Positions 12,181-21,327 of a stretch of 64,000 nucleotides of DNA are shown piece after piece. The notes under the pieces were generated by a model. That model did not search any database and had not been told where the DNA came from. It worked only from the letters and a program-made list of their open reading frames with translations. Position 1 is the stretch's first letter; the number at the start of each line of letters is the position of its first letter. Both the position numbers and the translations under genes were made by a program. Where the stretch lies: contig JAZKJV010003378.1 in NCBI GenBank assembly GCA_037367405.1, positions 124,001 through 188,000 on the forward strand, given 5' to 3'. The DNA is from Ottelia alismoides (taxonomy: Eukaryota; Streptophyta; Magnoliopsida; Alismatales; Hydrocharitaceae).

Positions 12181-13220
12181 CTCCAACAAAATCTCAAGCT
12201 TAAGCTTAAAGAAAGGATATCAAGCTCAAGAAAAAGTTGAAGACTTTTCTTTTATTGAATCTTGCACACTGTATTTGTCTTAGATTGTAAAAGACCTCAT
12301 GTATTATGTACCATGCAATTTTATCAGAGACCCGACATTGATTGATTAATCTTCCTTCACTGATCAATCAACCCTGATCGACCAGTAGCCTTGAATGATC
12401 GGTCAATTCATGTTGGTAAATTTTCATTGATTTATCAATCAACCTTTGTTGATGTTCAATCACACCTGATCGATCAATCCTTACTTCCTAATCAAACAAC
12501 TTTTGAATTCCAACATCTATCTAATGGCTCTTTATGATTAATCAACTTTTATCATTGATTGATTAAGTTCTGATTCTAATCGATCATCAATATCCATCTA
12601 ATCAATCTACTTGATTTTGATTGATCAACTTGAATATTCTAGTGATTAATTTCTATTTCAAGGAGAATTTTAAAGGAAATTTCATTTCCTAGTTATTCTC
12701 TACAGCTACTTTTTCGAAGACAAGGGCTATCTGACCCTAAACCTATAAAAAGGACCCCATACTTCATTCTACAACACAACAACGAGAATCATCTCTTCTT
12801 CTCTCTATTCTTTACTCTTTACTCTGTGAGAGAAATTTTTAAGGGTTGCATTCTGTTATGCACCTCAATCCAACAACTCAGTATTCAAAGATCAAGTCTT
12901 ACAAGTACGCTCCTTGCTCTATAAGATCATTCTAGTTTTACCTTGTATTTTTTTCATTGCATGTTTATTTTGATATTGAGGTTGTTAGGTTTGTTTACAT
13001 ATAATATGGATTAGTTGATCATGAAACCAAATCAGGATATGGTTTGATTTTATCATGTGATTGGAAGTCATACATAATGTTGTGGTTGTTTTAAAATTAT
13101 TGTGATTGTAGCAATCCAAGTCATGCAACTCGATCCACTTGCACCCCATCGGTGCACAGAGGAACAAACATTTAGTATTAAAGCCTTGTTCCTGTGAAGG
13201 AAGTTATACTTCAACATACA

Positions 13221-14130
13221 CATGGCAAGCATCTCAGGATCACGTGCTGAAGGGAACTTCATGATCCGCCTTCCCTACTTTAACAAGGTGAATAGCACTT
13301 GTTGGAAGACCAAGAGATTGATCTTCCTCTAGTTATCATATTTGCGATATGGAATATGATGAGAAAGGAGTTCCAGTTCATAGAAGAGAAGGAGACAAGA
13401 TACTCCACCGCCAAGATGACTCAAATGACTCTCAATTCCACGACAGCAAACTTCATATGTTGTGCTCTATCAGAAATCGAATTCGATCGGGTATCTCATC
13501 CAAAGACAACATACGATATATGGAAGAATCGAAAGACTAAGCATAAAGAAACAACAAAGATAAATTAGTCTCATTTTTTATTACTTACTCTCGACTATGA
13601 AACTTTCAAATTACATAAAGGAGAGATTGTCAAGGACATGAATTCAAGTTCACCGTAATTGTGGACCAAGTGAGAATTTGGGAAGAACCTTCCTATCTAA
13701 AGAACTCCCAAGCAAGATGATCACATCTTTATTGCAAGAATGGGAGCACAAGGTCACAACAATAAAGAAATCAATAGACTTCAACAAGAACTCTTTAGAA
13801 GATCTACGTAACCTCCTTCCCTATGAAACAACCAGAGAACATGAAGAAAGGAGAAGAGAAGGCACCAAAGTGTCTTGCCCTAGCAACAAATAAGGAATAA
13901 TCAAAGGGTCTAATTGTGATGGTGATATCGCATTCATGATCTGACAGTTCAAGCCTTTTCACAATAAGAAGAGAAATAGAGAAAGAGAAATAAAGAGCTT
14001 TCAATGTGACAAGATGGGGTACGTAAAGAAGGGCTCCCTTGGCTAAAGAAAACTTCAGATCTGAGAAGAAGTTAAAAAAGAAAGCGACTTGGGATGATTC
14101 AAGAACCATTAACAAAGAAAGTGAAGTGCA
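13221..14130 (+). pseudogene. Copia gag, broken, of element B
   Basis: An ATG at 13221 opens MASISGSRAEGNFMIRLPYF, close to the usual Copia gag start in which a P-x-F-x-G/N-x-N-Y-x-x-W-K segment follows. Later pieces in other frames are LNSTTANFICCALSEIEFDR (13422 on), LLQEWEHKVTTIKKS (about 13729) and a degenerate knuckle reading FQCDKMGYVKKG (about 14000). Several frameshifts and stops separate them. The reading order and spacing are those of a complete gag, so this is a decayed full gag rather than a chance match. Confidence 0.7.
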
Positions 14131-15080
14131 TTTATGGGATTAGTTATACTGGTCGAATTTGACTATGCTGACTCTAATGAAGAAGTAAACAATATTTCTT
14201 ATATTGAACTTTATAGCACCTCTCAAGATCTCTTTAGTCAAACATTATGTGTGAAAACCAAATAACCTCTTTGGAAATGGAAATGACCTATTAAAAACTA
14301 ACCTTAATAGTTTTAAAGTAAAAGTTACTAGCTTAGACAGAGAGATTAATGTGCTAAAAGGAAAAAAAGAGAGATTAATGTGCTAAAAGGAAAAAAATAC
14401 TCATGCGCCTGCTAATGAAAAAGGAAGAGAAAAAATAGCATGTTGTGTTTCTAACTTTAATTCTTTTAATAAAAGAAGATTGGTTTAGTGGAGAAAGGTT
14501 CATTATAACATAACCATAAAGGACCAAAAAAAAGAAAAGATACTAAAATAAAATTTTGCAGATACCAAGGGTCAAGGGGAAAAGATGATGGAGGATGTTG
14601 CATTAGCATACAAGATGGATCTCGCTAAGGCCAAATGACTACCAGATGTGAAACCATGGAAAGGACACCACTGCCATGGTGAAGGTATCTGATTAGAGAA
14701 GTCAACAGCCATGACTTCTTATCTTTTTTATTAAGTTGATCATGCATATCATACATTGACGGTGAGCCCTCGACACTTATCTTTAAGAGAACCCCTTTAG
14801 AAAAGATTAAAGGGGGATATCTAACATATGGGGAGCTCAGATTCAAAATCAAAAAAAGGGAGAGATATGTTAATCATCGCTTTAACCAACAACTGATGTT
14901 AGCTTAACAATTGGCTTTAACAAATGGCACCTTTTTAGTTCTTTTTTATTATGTCAAAGGGGAGTTTTTACAAAAAATCTTTGGGAGAGAAAATATTTTC
15001 AAATTGGCTTCATACACACATGTTTTTGCAAATAATTTAAAATATTTTGTGATCGTCAAAAAGAAGGAGATAGTTAGTTC
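14131..15080 (+). other. 3' non-coding part of LTR element B
   Basis: No conserved domain is visible. There is a small tandem duplication near 14340-14395 (AGAGAGATTAATGTGCTAAAAGG twice). Purine-rich stretches such as AAAGGGGGATATC (about 14809) and AAAAAAAGGGAGAG (about 14851) resemble polypurine-tract regions. Much of the segment is the counterpart of 9500-9900 in inverted element A. Confidence 0.5.
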
Positions 15081-15430
15081 ATTCATAAGCATGTATATTT
15101 TGATGATAATAAAACTCATGCAGTTAGCCTAAAGATAAGTCAAAAGCAGGAAAGTTATTGCACCAAGAAAAAGTTCAAGAATGAGAAGCTCGGGCTTAAG
15201 TAAAGAAAAAGGCTAAAAGTATCAATCAACCATCCTTCTAAACTAACCAACTTCTTTTTTTCAATCAACCGACATGTTCATTCAGTCGACTATTTTGCTT
15301 TGATAAGTGCCTTATCTTTTCAATCCATTGGCAATTTCACCTGGCTTTCTCAATTCAATCCTAACAACCATTTAGGCCTTGTTAGCCTATACATTATTAG
15401 GACCCTACACTGCTCTAACTAAGACACCAA

Positions 15431-15788
15431 GGCCATGTTCTGCTGGGGGGTTACCCCCCCAAACCTCCCTTTTTTCTCTCTCATGTGGGGCCCACTCTTG
15501 TTCTCTTTTGTAATACATTAAATAAATTATTTCTGTTTTATCTATTCCAAAAAAATAATATATTATACGATCATATCATCTAAAAAATATAAACTACTCA
15601 ATTTCTATCTACTTTTTCAAACTTCAATACAATCACATCACAATAACTACTCACTTTTCCAAACTTCAATACAATCACATCACAACAAATCCTCTCAACT
15701 CAAAACCCTCTATACAAACACCAAAACACAAAAATAGGTTACCCTACCTAGTTTACCCCGGGATAACCTAGCAACCAAGCGTACCCCA
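15431..15788. mobile_element. Harbinger-like MITE, copy 1
   Basis: This AT-rich element of about 358 bp is clearly homologous to the MITE at 19872-20236. Shared segments include AACTTCAATACAATCACATC, CAACACCAAAACACAAAAA-like text and a GGATAACC end. Its imperfect terminal repeats start GGCCATGTTCTGCTGG on the left and, on the complement, GGGTACGCTTGGTTGC on the right. It splits the 3' LTR of element B. The TSD is not certain here; the related copy has a clear TTA. Confidence 0.65.
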
Positions 15789-16300
15789 AGTGTTCAAGAA
15801 CACAACCACTTCAACTCTCAACTAAAATACTTGTGAGAAGTGATCTAAAGACACTCTCCATTTTGCGCTTCTCTCAAGATCTTGCATATCCATTAATTCA
15901 TCTTAGAAGCACATTCCTATCTTTGTAAGATTGTTCTTAATTTACTTCCCATAACATTGCATATATGTTTTTTATTTTCAAGTTTACAAGGGTTTGTAAG
16001 TTTTTACTTATGGATGGAGTTGTCTGCATCAAACAACTCCAGTATACGATTAGAGTTGTTCATGTGCAAACATCTTGTGCTATAATTGGATTATCTATGT
16101 ATATAATCTAGGTTTTGTAGAAGACCAAGTTTCAGTCTGGTTGAAAGCCTGAGTTGGGATACTCTAGTCATGGTTTTAACTATTTTGGGTTTCCACCATA
16201 AATCCTCATGTCACTTGTGTCTTGCTTTTTTATTTCTTAACTTGTGATTGGTTAGTGTTGAGAAACATTTTTATTTTAGATTTATAATTGTATGGATCCA

Positions 16301-17795
16301 TAAATACATCATGAACTCCTAGGACTCCACATCTCCCACAACCTACCGAGAGAAACTCGTACATTCTCTTCCTCTTCTTTCAGACAATGCTTCACTTGCG
16401 ATTTTTCAGACAATGCTTCACTTGCGATTCTTCTTTTTTCTCATTCTCCATGTATCAACCCCTCAACCTTAGATGCATGGGAGGTTTACTATGGACTAGA
16501 TGGTTAAGAATGAAAGGGTAAGGTGTATCTATAAGCTTCCATCCCACTTATGTTGCATCCGACTCATCACTCGAGCATAGGGTAAATGAAGCATCAACTG
16601 CTTGTTGTGCAGTATCATTGCAAAAATCATGGGTTATACATGCCATGATTCTTACCCATTTTCATCCTAAAACCCACGATTTACTAATGATGCGTTACTA
16701 CTGCTAGCCATGAGTAACTATCGCTATTCGTAATTAATTACCTTTTGTGATTATCATGCACTAATCACGATTAAGTTTCCTAATATGATTAGTAATTTTA
16801 ATTTCCTTTAAACTTCTGACCTTAACTAACGTCAATCTTATATGCTTCAAATATTCATAACTATTTGTAACAACCTCTTATTAACATAAACGAGCTTTAT
16901 TGGATTCGTCTCGTCAAGACAGATCTGGTGGTAGTATGTAACACACGATCTGAAATAATATATATAGTTGTATTTAATGTATCGTCTGCATGAAAAGGAC
17001 AAAATGAAAAGGACAAAAGAAAGAAGAAACTACTATGCATAAGAAGACATGACCTAAATATAACTTTACAAAAAATTGTAACTATAAAATAAATGCATAA
17101 CATTTAAATTTAGATTTAAATGCTTACAATTAACATAATACTAATATTCATAATTTTCTAATATTGGATTAGGTCGGCGTAACGATGATGGTCGTTATTA
17201 TATGTGACTGTGGATAAGTTCTTTATATCATGTAGTGTTCAAATCAGATGAAAATGTGGCACGATGATGAAACACATGCAGAGAAGATTCATAAGAACAA
17301 CAATATAAAAGAGAAAGACAAGAGGAATGTTATCGATTTGATTCCATCTTAATGCAAAATCAACATAAAATACGATTAAAATTACAAGACACACACTACG
17401 CCTTGCATAGAATTAAAATTACGCCATTGAAAACAAACGGATTACATGAAAATTAAGAACCCAAAAAAACAAAGAAAAAACAATAATGCAAAAAACATGG
17501 AGCAATCCATGTCAATTAGGTTTTCTCTCCTTAAATACTAACTAAGGAGAATAGTGCCTCATGAAAGGAGGTCTAGTGGAAATGGCTTCCAAGATGGCAT
17601 TTATAACTTCTTCTTAGCATACAAAGATCTATATGAGCTTGAATAAATAGATGAAGGGATGCCCAAATAATGAATTCCACCCTCTATCTTGAGAACAAGA
17701 AGACTTGACTTTATAGAGATGTTTCCAAGAAGGCATTAGGCCCAATATTTGAAGGGTTGATAGAGCCTTTGGTGAATGGATGACTTTTGAGTAGA
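16301..17795. other. Intergenic DNA, unassigned
   Basis: No coding region longer than 68 codons and no domain were recognised. A 26-bp direct tandem repeat starting CAGACAATGCTTCACTTGCG occurs at 16381-16432. The rest is AT-rich, single-copy-looking sequence. Confidence 0.5.
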
Positions 17796-17797
17796 CC

Positions 17798-18212
17798 TAG
17801 CCAAAATGTGGGTCGGGTTGATCCATGGACCGGATCCAACGGGTCGAAGTTCAAAAACCTCTGTCCAAGGCTCGCCATGGACCGGCCCATGGCCCATTTT
17901 ATTATTTTTTATTGATTTTAATGGTATTTAAGTACAAATGATTTTATTAGTACCATTTATACTTTATATAACTAATATAAGTAGTTTTACATGTTACTTT
18001 ACATGCAAACTATTAAATTTTATTTAAAACTAGTGTTACATATGAAAAACTTGAGGTGTATCATATTAATACATGTATTATTCAATATATACTTATATAT
18101 TTTTTATTTTTTGCGGGTCGGACCGGACCACCCCATGCCTCAAATCTCCTGCCCAAGCTCGGCTCATGAGCGGGCTGGGCGGGCGGCCCCCAATCCATTG
18201 TCCATGTATGAT
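17798..18212. mobile_element. Possible hAT-type MITE with GGGTCGGG/GGCCGG ends
   Basis: A GC-rich left edge (GTGGGTCGGGTTGATCCATG) and a GC-rich right edge (GCGGGCTGGGCGGGCGGCCC) enclose an AT-rich centre. Short plant elements with CGGGCC-rich ends have this design. The terminal repeats match only loosely by eye and I found no convincing TSD. Confidence 0.35.
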
Positions 18213-18688
18213 ATATACATAATATACATATAATTTGTACAAATACACATAAACAAATGACAAATATATATTTAATTAGCTAAAAGTTAAGTATATTACT
18301 TATATGTGTGTATACATATACATATGTAGAGTATTATGTGTATAACATACACAAATACCAGTGTAATACGTTTAGATACATATATACATTAGACATATAA
18401 ACAAACAGCTAGTTAAGATAAAAGAGTTGATTTGTGGTGAATTTTATTGTAGATTTTTATTGATTTTTCATGCCGTGCATGTCTACGACACAAGCATTAT
18501 TTTGTTTATAATTTACATGCATATACGTGCGAATTACCATCGATTTTCGCTAGATTTCTACAAGTTAACACGATAACTACATTATTAATCAATTATTACA
18601 CGCTATTAGCACATACAATATAGGTGATCATACTGGTGATGACTATATTACATATTCTTTGTGGCATACATGTAATTTCCATTAATGT
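18213..18688. other. AT-rich intergenic DNA
   Basis: The region contains microsatellite-like TATACATA and ACATATAC stretches around 18215-18400. No coding potential is visible. Confidence 0.5.
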
Positions 18689-19230
18689 ATAACTTTTGGG
18701 ATTTTTACCCCACGAACGGTAAAACTCTGTAAATTCCTTATAAACCTTGTAAACATCGTTATTACCCTCTCAACCTGGTAAACTTACTTTGTCTTACCCC
18801 ACAAATCATGTCGTTAATTTAAGATTTCTTTGGGTTAACTAACTTGATTTAGGTTGAGTTAATCAAACCATATCAAATCCAATGGTAGATTTTCTCCCAC
18901 TCTATGTGTCTCCTTCCTTCTTCTCTCCCCTCCTTCCTCTTCCACTCTCTCTCCTTCCTTCTTCACTCTCGCACGACGAAGCCCTCCTCACGCATCTTGC
19001 CGGGAGCGACGGAAGCGACTGCTGGGCGAAGAGCAGTGGAGGCGACTGCAGGACGATTAGCGGCAGAGGCGACTGGTGGGCGAAGCCAATGGAGAGGTTT
19101 TTTCAATACGAACAGAATAGTAAACATCTGGAAGATGGTTTTTAATGGCGTAAAATGTTGCATATATAACGTTTGCAACTGAGAAGATTGCTCGATGTTC
19201 TAATGATTACATGTTGATTTTCTTCTGCAG

Positions 19231-20325
19231 GAAAAGATTCAAATCAAGGAGGTTTTCGAGCAGTTGAAATGCTCACCAGAGGGTCTCTCCAACTCCGAAT
19301 GAGCCAATCGTCTAAGAATCTTCGGGGCTAACAAGTTCAAGGAGAATAAGGTGACCTAATCTCCATCAATTTACTTTCCCTTAAACTTTCACCTATAAAT
19401 TTATGGATATATGTATGTACTACATTTATGTTATTTGCGCAATCAGGAGAACTAATCAATACCATTTTGTGTTATGAATTTTCTTACTGACAAATTTATG
19501 TGTCTTTGTTCTCCGCGACGATTAGGAAAGCGAGATCCTGTGAATCCGCTCTCGTGGGTCATGGAGATGGCCGCGATCATGGCCATTGCGCTTGTCAACA
19601 GAGACGGGAAGCCGTCGGACTGGAAGGATTTTGTGGGTACGTATCGCCATGCTCCTCGTCGTCAACTCCGCCATCAGTTTCATAAGAAGAGAACAATTTA
19701 GAAACGCCGCAGCGACTCTCGTGGCCGGACTGTCTCCCAAAACCAAAGTGCTCCGAGACGACCATTGGAGCGAGCAGGACGCTGCGATACTTTGTCCCCT
19801 GTGACATCATCAGCACCAAGCTCGGTGACATCATCCCGATCGATGCCTGTCTCCTCGAGGGCAATCCTTTAGAGAGTGTTTGGTTGCAGGGTCTTTGGGG
19901 GATAACCTCCCAAAACCCACATTTTCATCCCTCGTGTGAGGCCCTCTCTCTCTCTCTCTTAATGCAATAATAAAACAATTCTCCTCCGTTCATTCCATAA
20001 AAAAATAATATATTATTCATCACATCATCTAAAAATTATAAAATACTCAATTCATACCCACTTTTCTAAACTTCAATACAATCACATCACAATAACTACT
20101 CACAGTTTCAAACTTCAAAGAAATCACATCACAATAAACCCTCTCAACCCAAAAACATCTATCCAAACACCAAAACACAAAAATCGGATTATCCTCCTCC
20201 AGATTATCCCGAGATAACCCATCAACAAACACACCCTTAAAGATCGACCAATCTGCACTTATTGGTGAATCCATCCCATTCACGAAGAACCTCGGTGGCA
20301 AAGTGTTCTCTGGCTCAACGACGGG
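19231..20325 (+). pseudogene. Plasma-membrane H+-ATPase (P-type) N-terminal fragment
   Basis: Exon-like segments are 19231-19350, 19526-19871 and 20237 to about 20325. The first reads EKIQIKEVFEQLKCSPEGLS and ends RIFGANKFKENK before a GTGACC donor; an intron with a TTAG acceptor follows. The second includes [17 protein letters not shown] (first membrane hairpin), [12 protein letters not shown] and [20 protein letters not shown], which leads into the actuator domain. The third reads LKIDQSALIGESIPFTKN. These are hallmark N-terminal and A-domain segments of the plant proton pump. It is dead: an in-frame TGA lies in the first exon, a short deletion sits before NPLSW, there are frameshifts near 19637 and 19797, and a MITE interrupts it at 19872. 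The catalytic DKTGT region is absent. A retained intron shows DNA-level capture. Confidence 0.85.
19872..20236. mobile_element. Harbinger-type MITE, copy 2, with TTA target duplication
   Basis: This 365-bp non-coding element is flanked by TTA on both sides (19869-19871 and 20237-20239). The host codons are read across the site: GGC AAT CCT TTA before it and TTA AAG ATC GAC after it, so removing the element plus one TTA restores the ATPase frame locally. The ends GAGAGTGTTTGGTTG and, on the complement, GGGTGTGTTTGTTG form imperfect inverted repeats. TTA duplications are typical of PIF/Harbinger MITEs. A CT microsatellite lies near 19943. Confidence 0.85.
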
Positions 20326-20658
20326 ATCGGAGCTTCGGGTGGCACACGGGGAGGGGGCGGAGATCGAACGACGTGAGAGGGGGTGTCGGAGATGGCTGAA
20401 GGAGGTGGAGGGGATGTAAGAAGGAGGGTGAGGGAGGAAGAGGATGCCATCTTTTTAAATTTGCTAAACAAAAGATAACATGTGTTTTTTACGGAATCGA
20501 TTAAATTTATAAATAAATGGACGTGAGTTAACTATAGAGTTTGTGGGGTAGGAGTTAGTAAATTCACGGAATCGAGAAGGTAATAACATTATTTAGAAGG
20601 TCGATAAGGTAATTTATCGGGATTCTAAGATTCATGGAGTAAAAATCATATAAATTTT

Positions 20659-20963
20659 TGGGGCTACATACGAAAAAAAAGACATAAATGAATGTGTGAC
20701 AGATAATAAATGATTGGAATACGATTGTTTGGCAAAGACAAAATTAATGGTTACAATCTATATCATAACATATACATATCCCATTGGTTAAGGAAGATGC
20801 CAACTCTTAATTAATTAACCCTTAATTCAAAAATCTATGGACAGAGATCAAAAGCATCAGCCGCCACTAAAACCTCCCATCCAAAAACCCTAATCCACCA
20901 ATCCGTCTTCCCCGTCAAATCCCCTCGATTTCCCTCTCCCATTTAACGAGTTCGATCCCCGCA
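20659..20963 (+). promoter_or_regulatory. Probable DHDPS promoter and 5' leader
   Basis: This segment lies between the Pack-MULE end and the first upstream ATG. It changes from AT-rich (CTTAATTAATTAACCCTTAA near 20812) to a CT-rich leader (CCCTCGATTTCCCTCTCCC near 20924), a common plant transcription-start composition. I see no strong TATA box and cannot fix the start site. The mobile element brings its own sequence to within about 580 bp of the DHDPS start codon. Confidence 0.45.
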
Positions 20964-21104
20964 ATGGCGATCCCACTATACCCCTCGTCTATCTCGCAGC
21001 TCCTTCCTCCACACGCCATCGCAATCCCCACCAATCTCACCTCTCTGTTTCTTCTCGCAATCCCCACAAATACCGGCATCCCCATCGCCGCCACCGTTTT
21101 CTGA
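20964..21104 (+). other. Upstream ORF in DHDPS leader (46 codons)
   Basis: An ATG at 20964 (context CGCAATGGCG, good for plants) opens 46 codons and stops with TGA at 21102-21104, about 128 bp before the DHDPS ATG. The peptide starts MAIPLYPSSISQLLPPHAIA and is rich in Pro, Ile and Ala. It matches no family I know. If the leader is not spliced differently, it would reduce translation of the main frame. A cDNA could show that it is simply untranscribed. Confidence 0.4.
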
Positions 21105-21232
21105 TTCGCCGGCGATTTGACCAGTCGAAATCTTTGTTGGTTCGTTGCGATTTGCCGTTTTCTGTAGGAAAGATCGAATCTTTGCCGTGATTTCTGGTTG
21201 CAGCTGTTTGGTCAGTGGTTTGGTGTCGGAGA

Positions 21233-21327
21233 ATGTCGATGGTCGTGAGCTCCAATTTGAGATCTGAGGGCGTCTTTAGTCTCCGGTCGAGGCCTTGCTG
21301 GCCGGCGCGTGCTGGTTCTTGCGGAAG
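21233..21327 (+). CDS. DHDPS: DHDPS exon 1 (transit peptide)
   Basis: The exon encodes [20 protein letters not shown] and 11 more residues, rich in Ser and Arg and almost without acidic residues, as expected for a chloroplast targeting peptide. The donor AAG|GTGAGC at 21328 is strong and leaves phase 2. The ATG at 21233 was chosen because it is the first ATG in the frame that joins exon 2; an in-frame ATG at 21239 is an alternative. Confidence 0.7.

Larger units (their letters stand above)
12180..16300 (+). mobile_element. Pol-less LTR retrotransposon B (plus strand)
   Basis: This element belongs to the same family as element A but is inverted and head to head with it. The 5' LTR covers about 12180-13165, with a TATA box CCTATAAAAAGG near 12745 and many TGATCGATCA-like words at 12330-12650. 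A degenerate primer site (TTAGTATTAAAGCC) is at about 13172. A broken gag follows (13221-14130), then a 3' block with GTTGATCATGCATATCATAC near 14735, and a 3' LTR at about 15080-16300. The 3' LTR is split by a MITE at 15431-15788. No pol domain was found between gag and the 3' block. Confidence 0.65.
18698..20649. mobile_element. Probable Pack-MULE carrying an H+-ATPase fragment
   Basis: The two ends form long, diverged terminal inverted repeats of about 150-180 bp. The left starts GGGATTTTTACCCCACGAA; the right, read on the complement, starts ATGATTTTTACTCCATGAA. The match continues through GTTATTACC and TACCCCACAAA blocks. Outside lie ATAACTTTT (18689-18697) and ATAAATTTT (20650-20658), a 9-bp TSD with one mismatch; 9 bp is the usual Mutator size. 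The inside holds a CT-rich leader, exons plus an intron of a plasma-membrane proton-ATPase gene, and a GA-rich segment. No MULE transposase is present. Long inverted repeats, a 9-bp TSD and an intron-bearing host gene piece together define a Pack-MULE. Confidence 0.75.

Noticed and set aside
20047..20301. 84-codon minus-strand frame overlapping the ATPase fragment
   Set aside because: It runs across the MITE border, so it is not a conserved gene.
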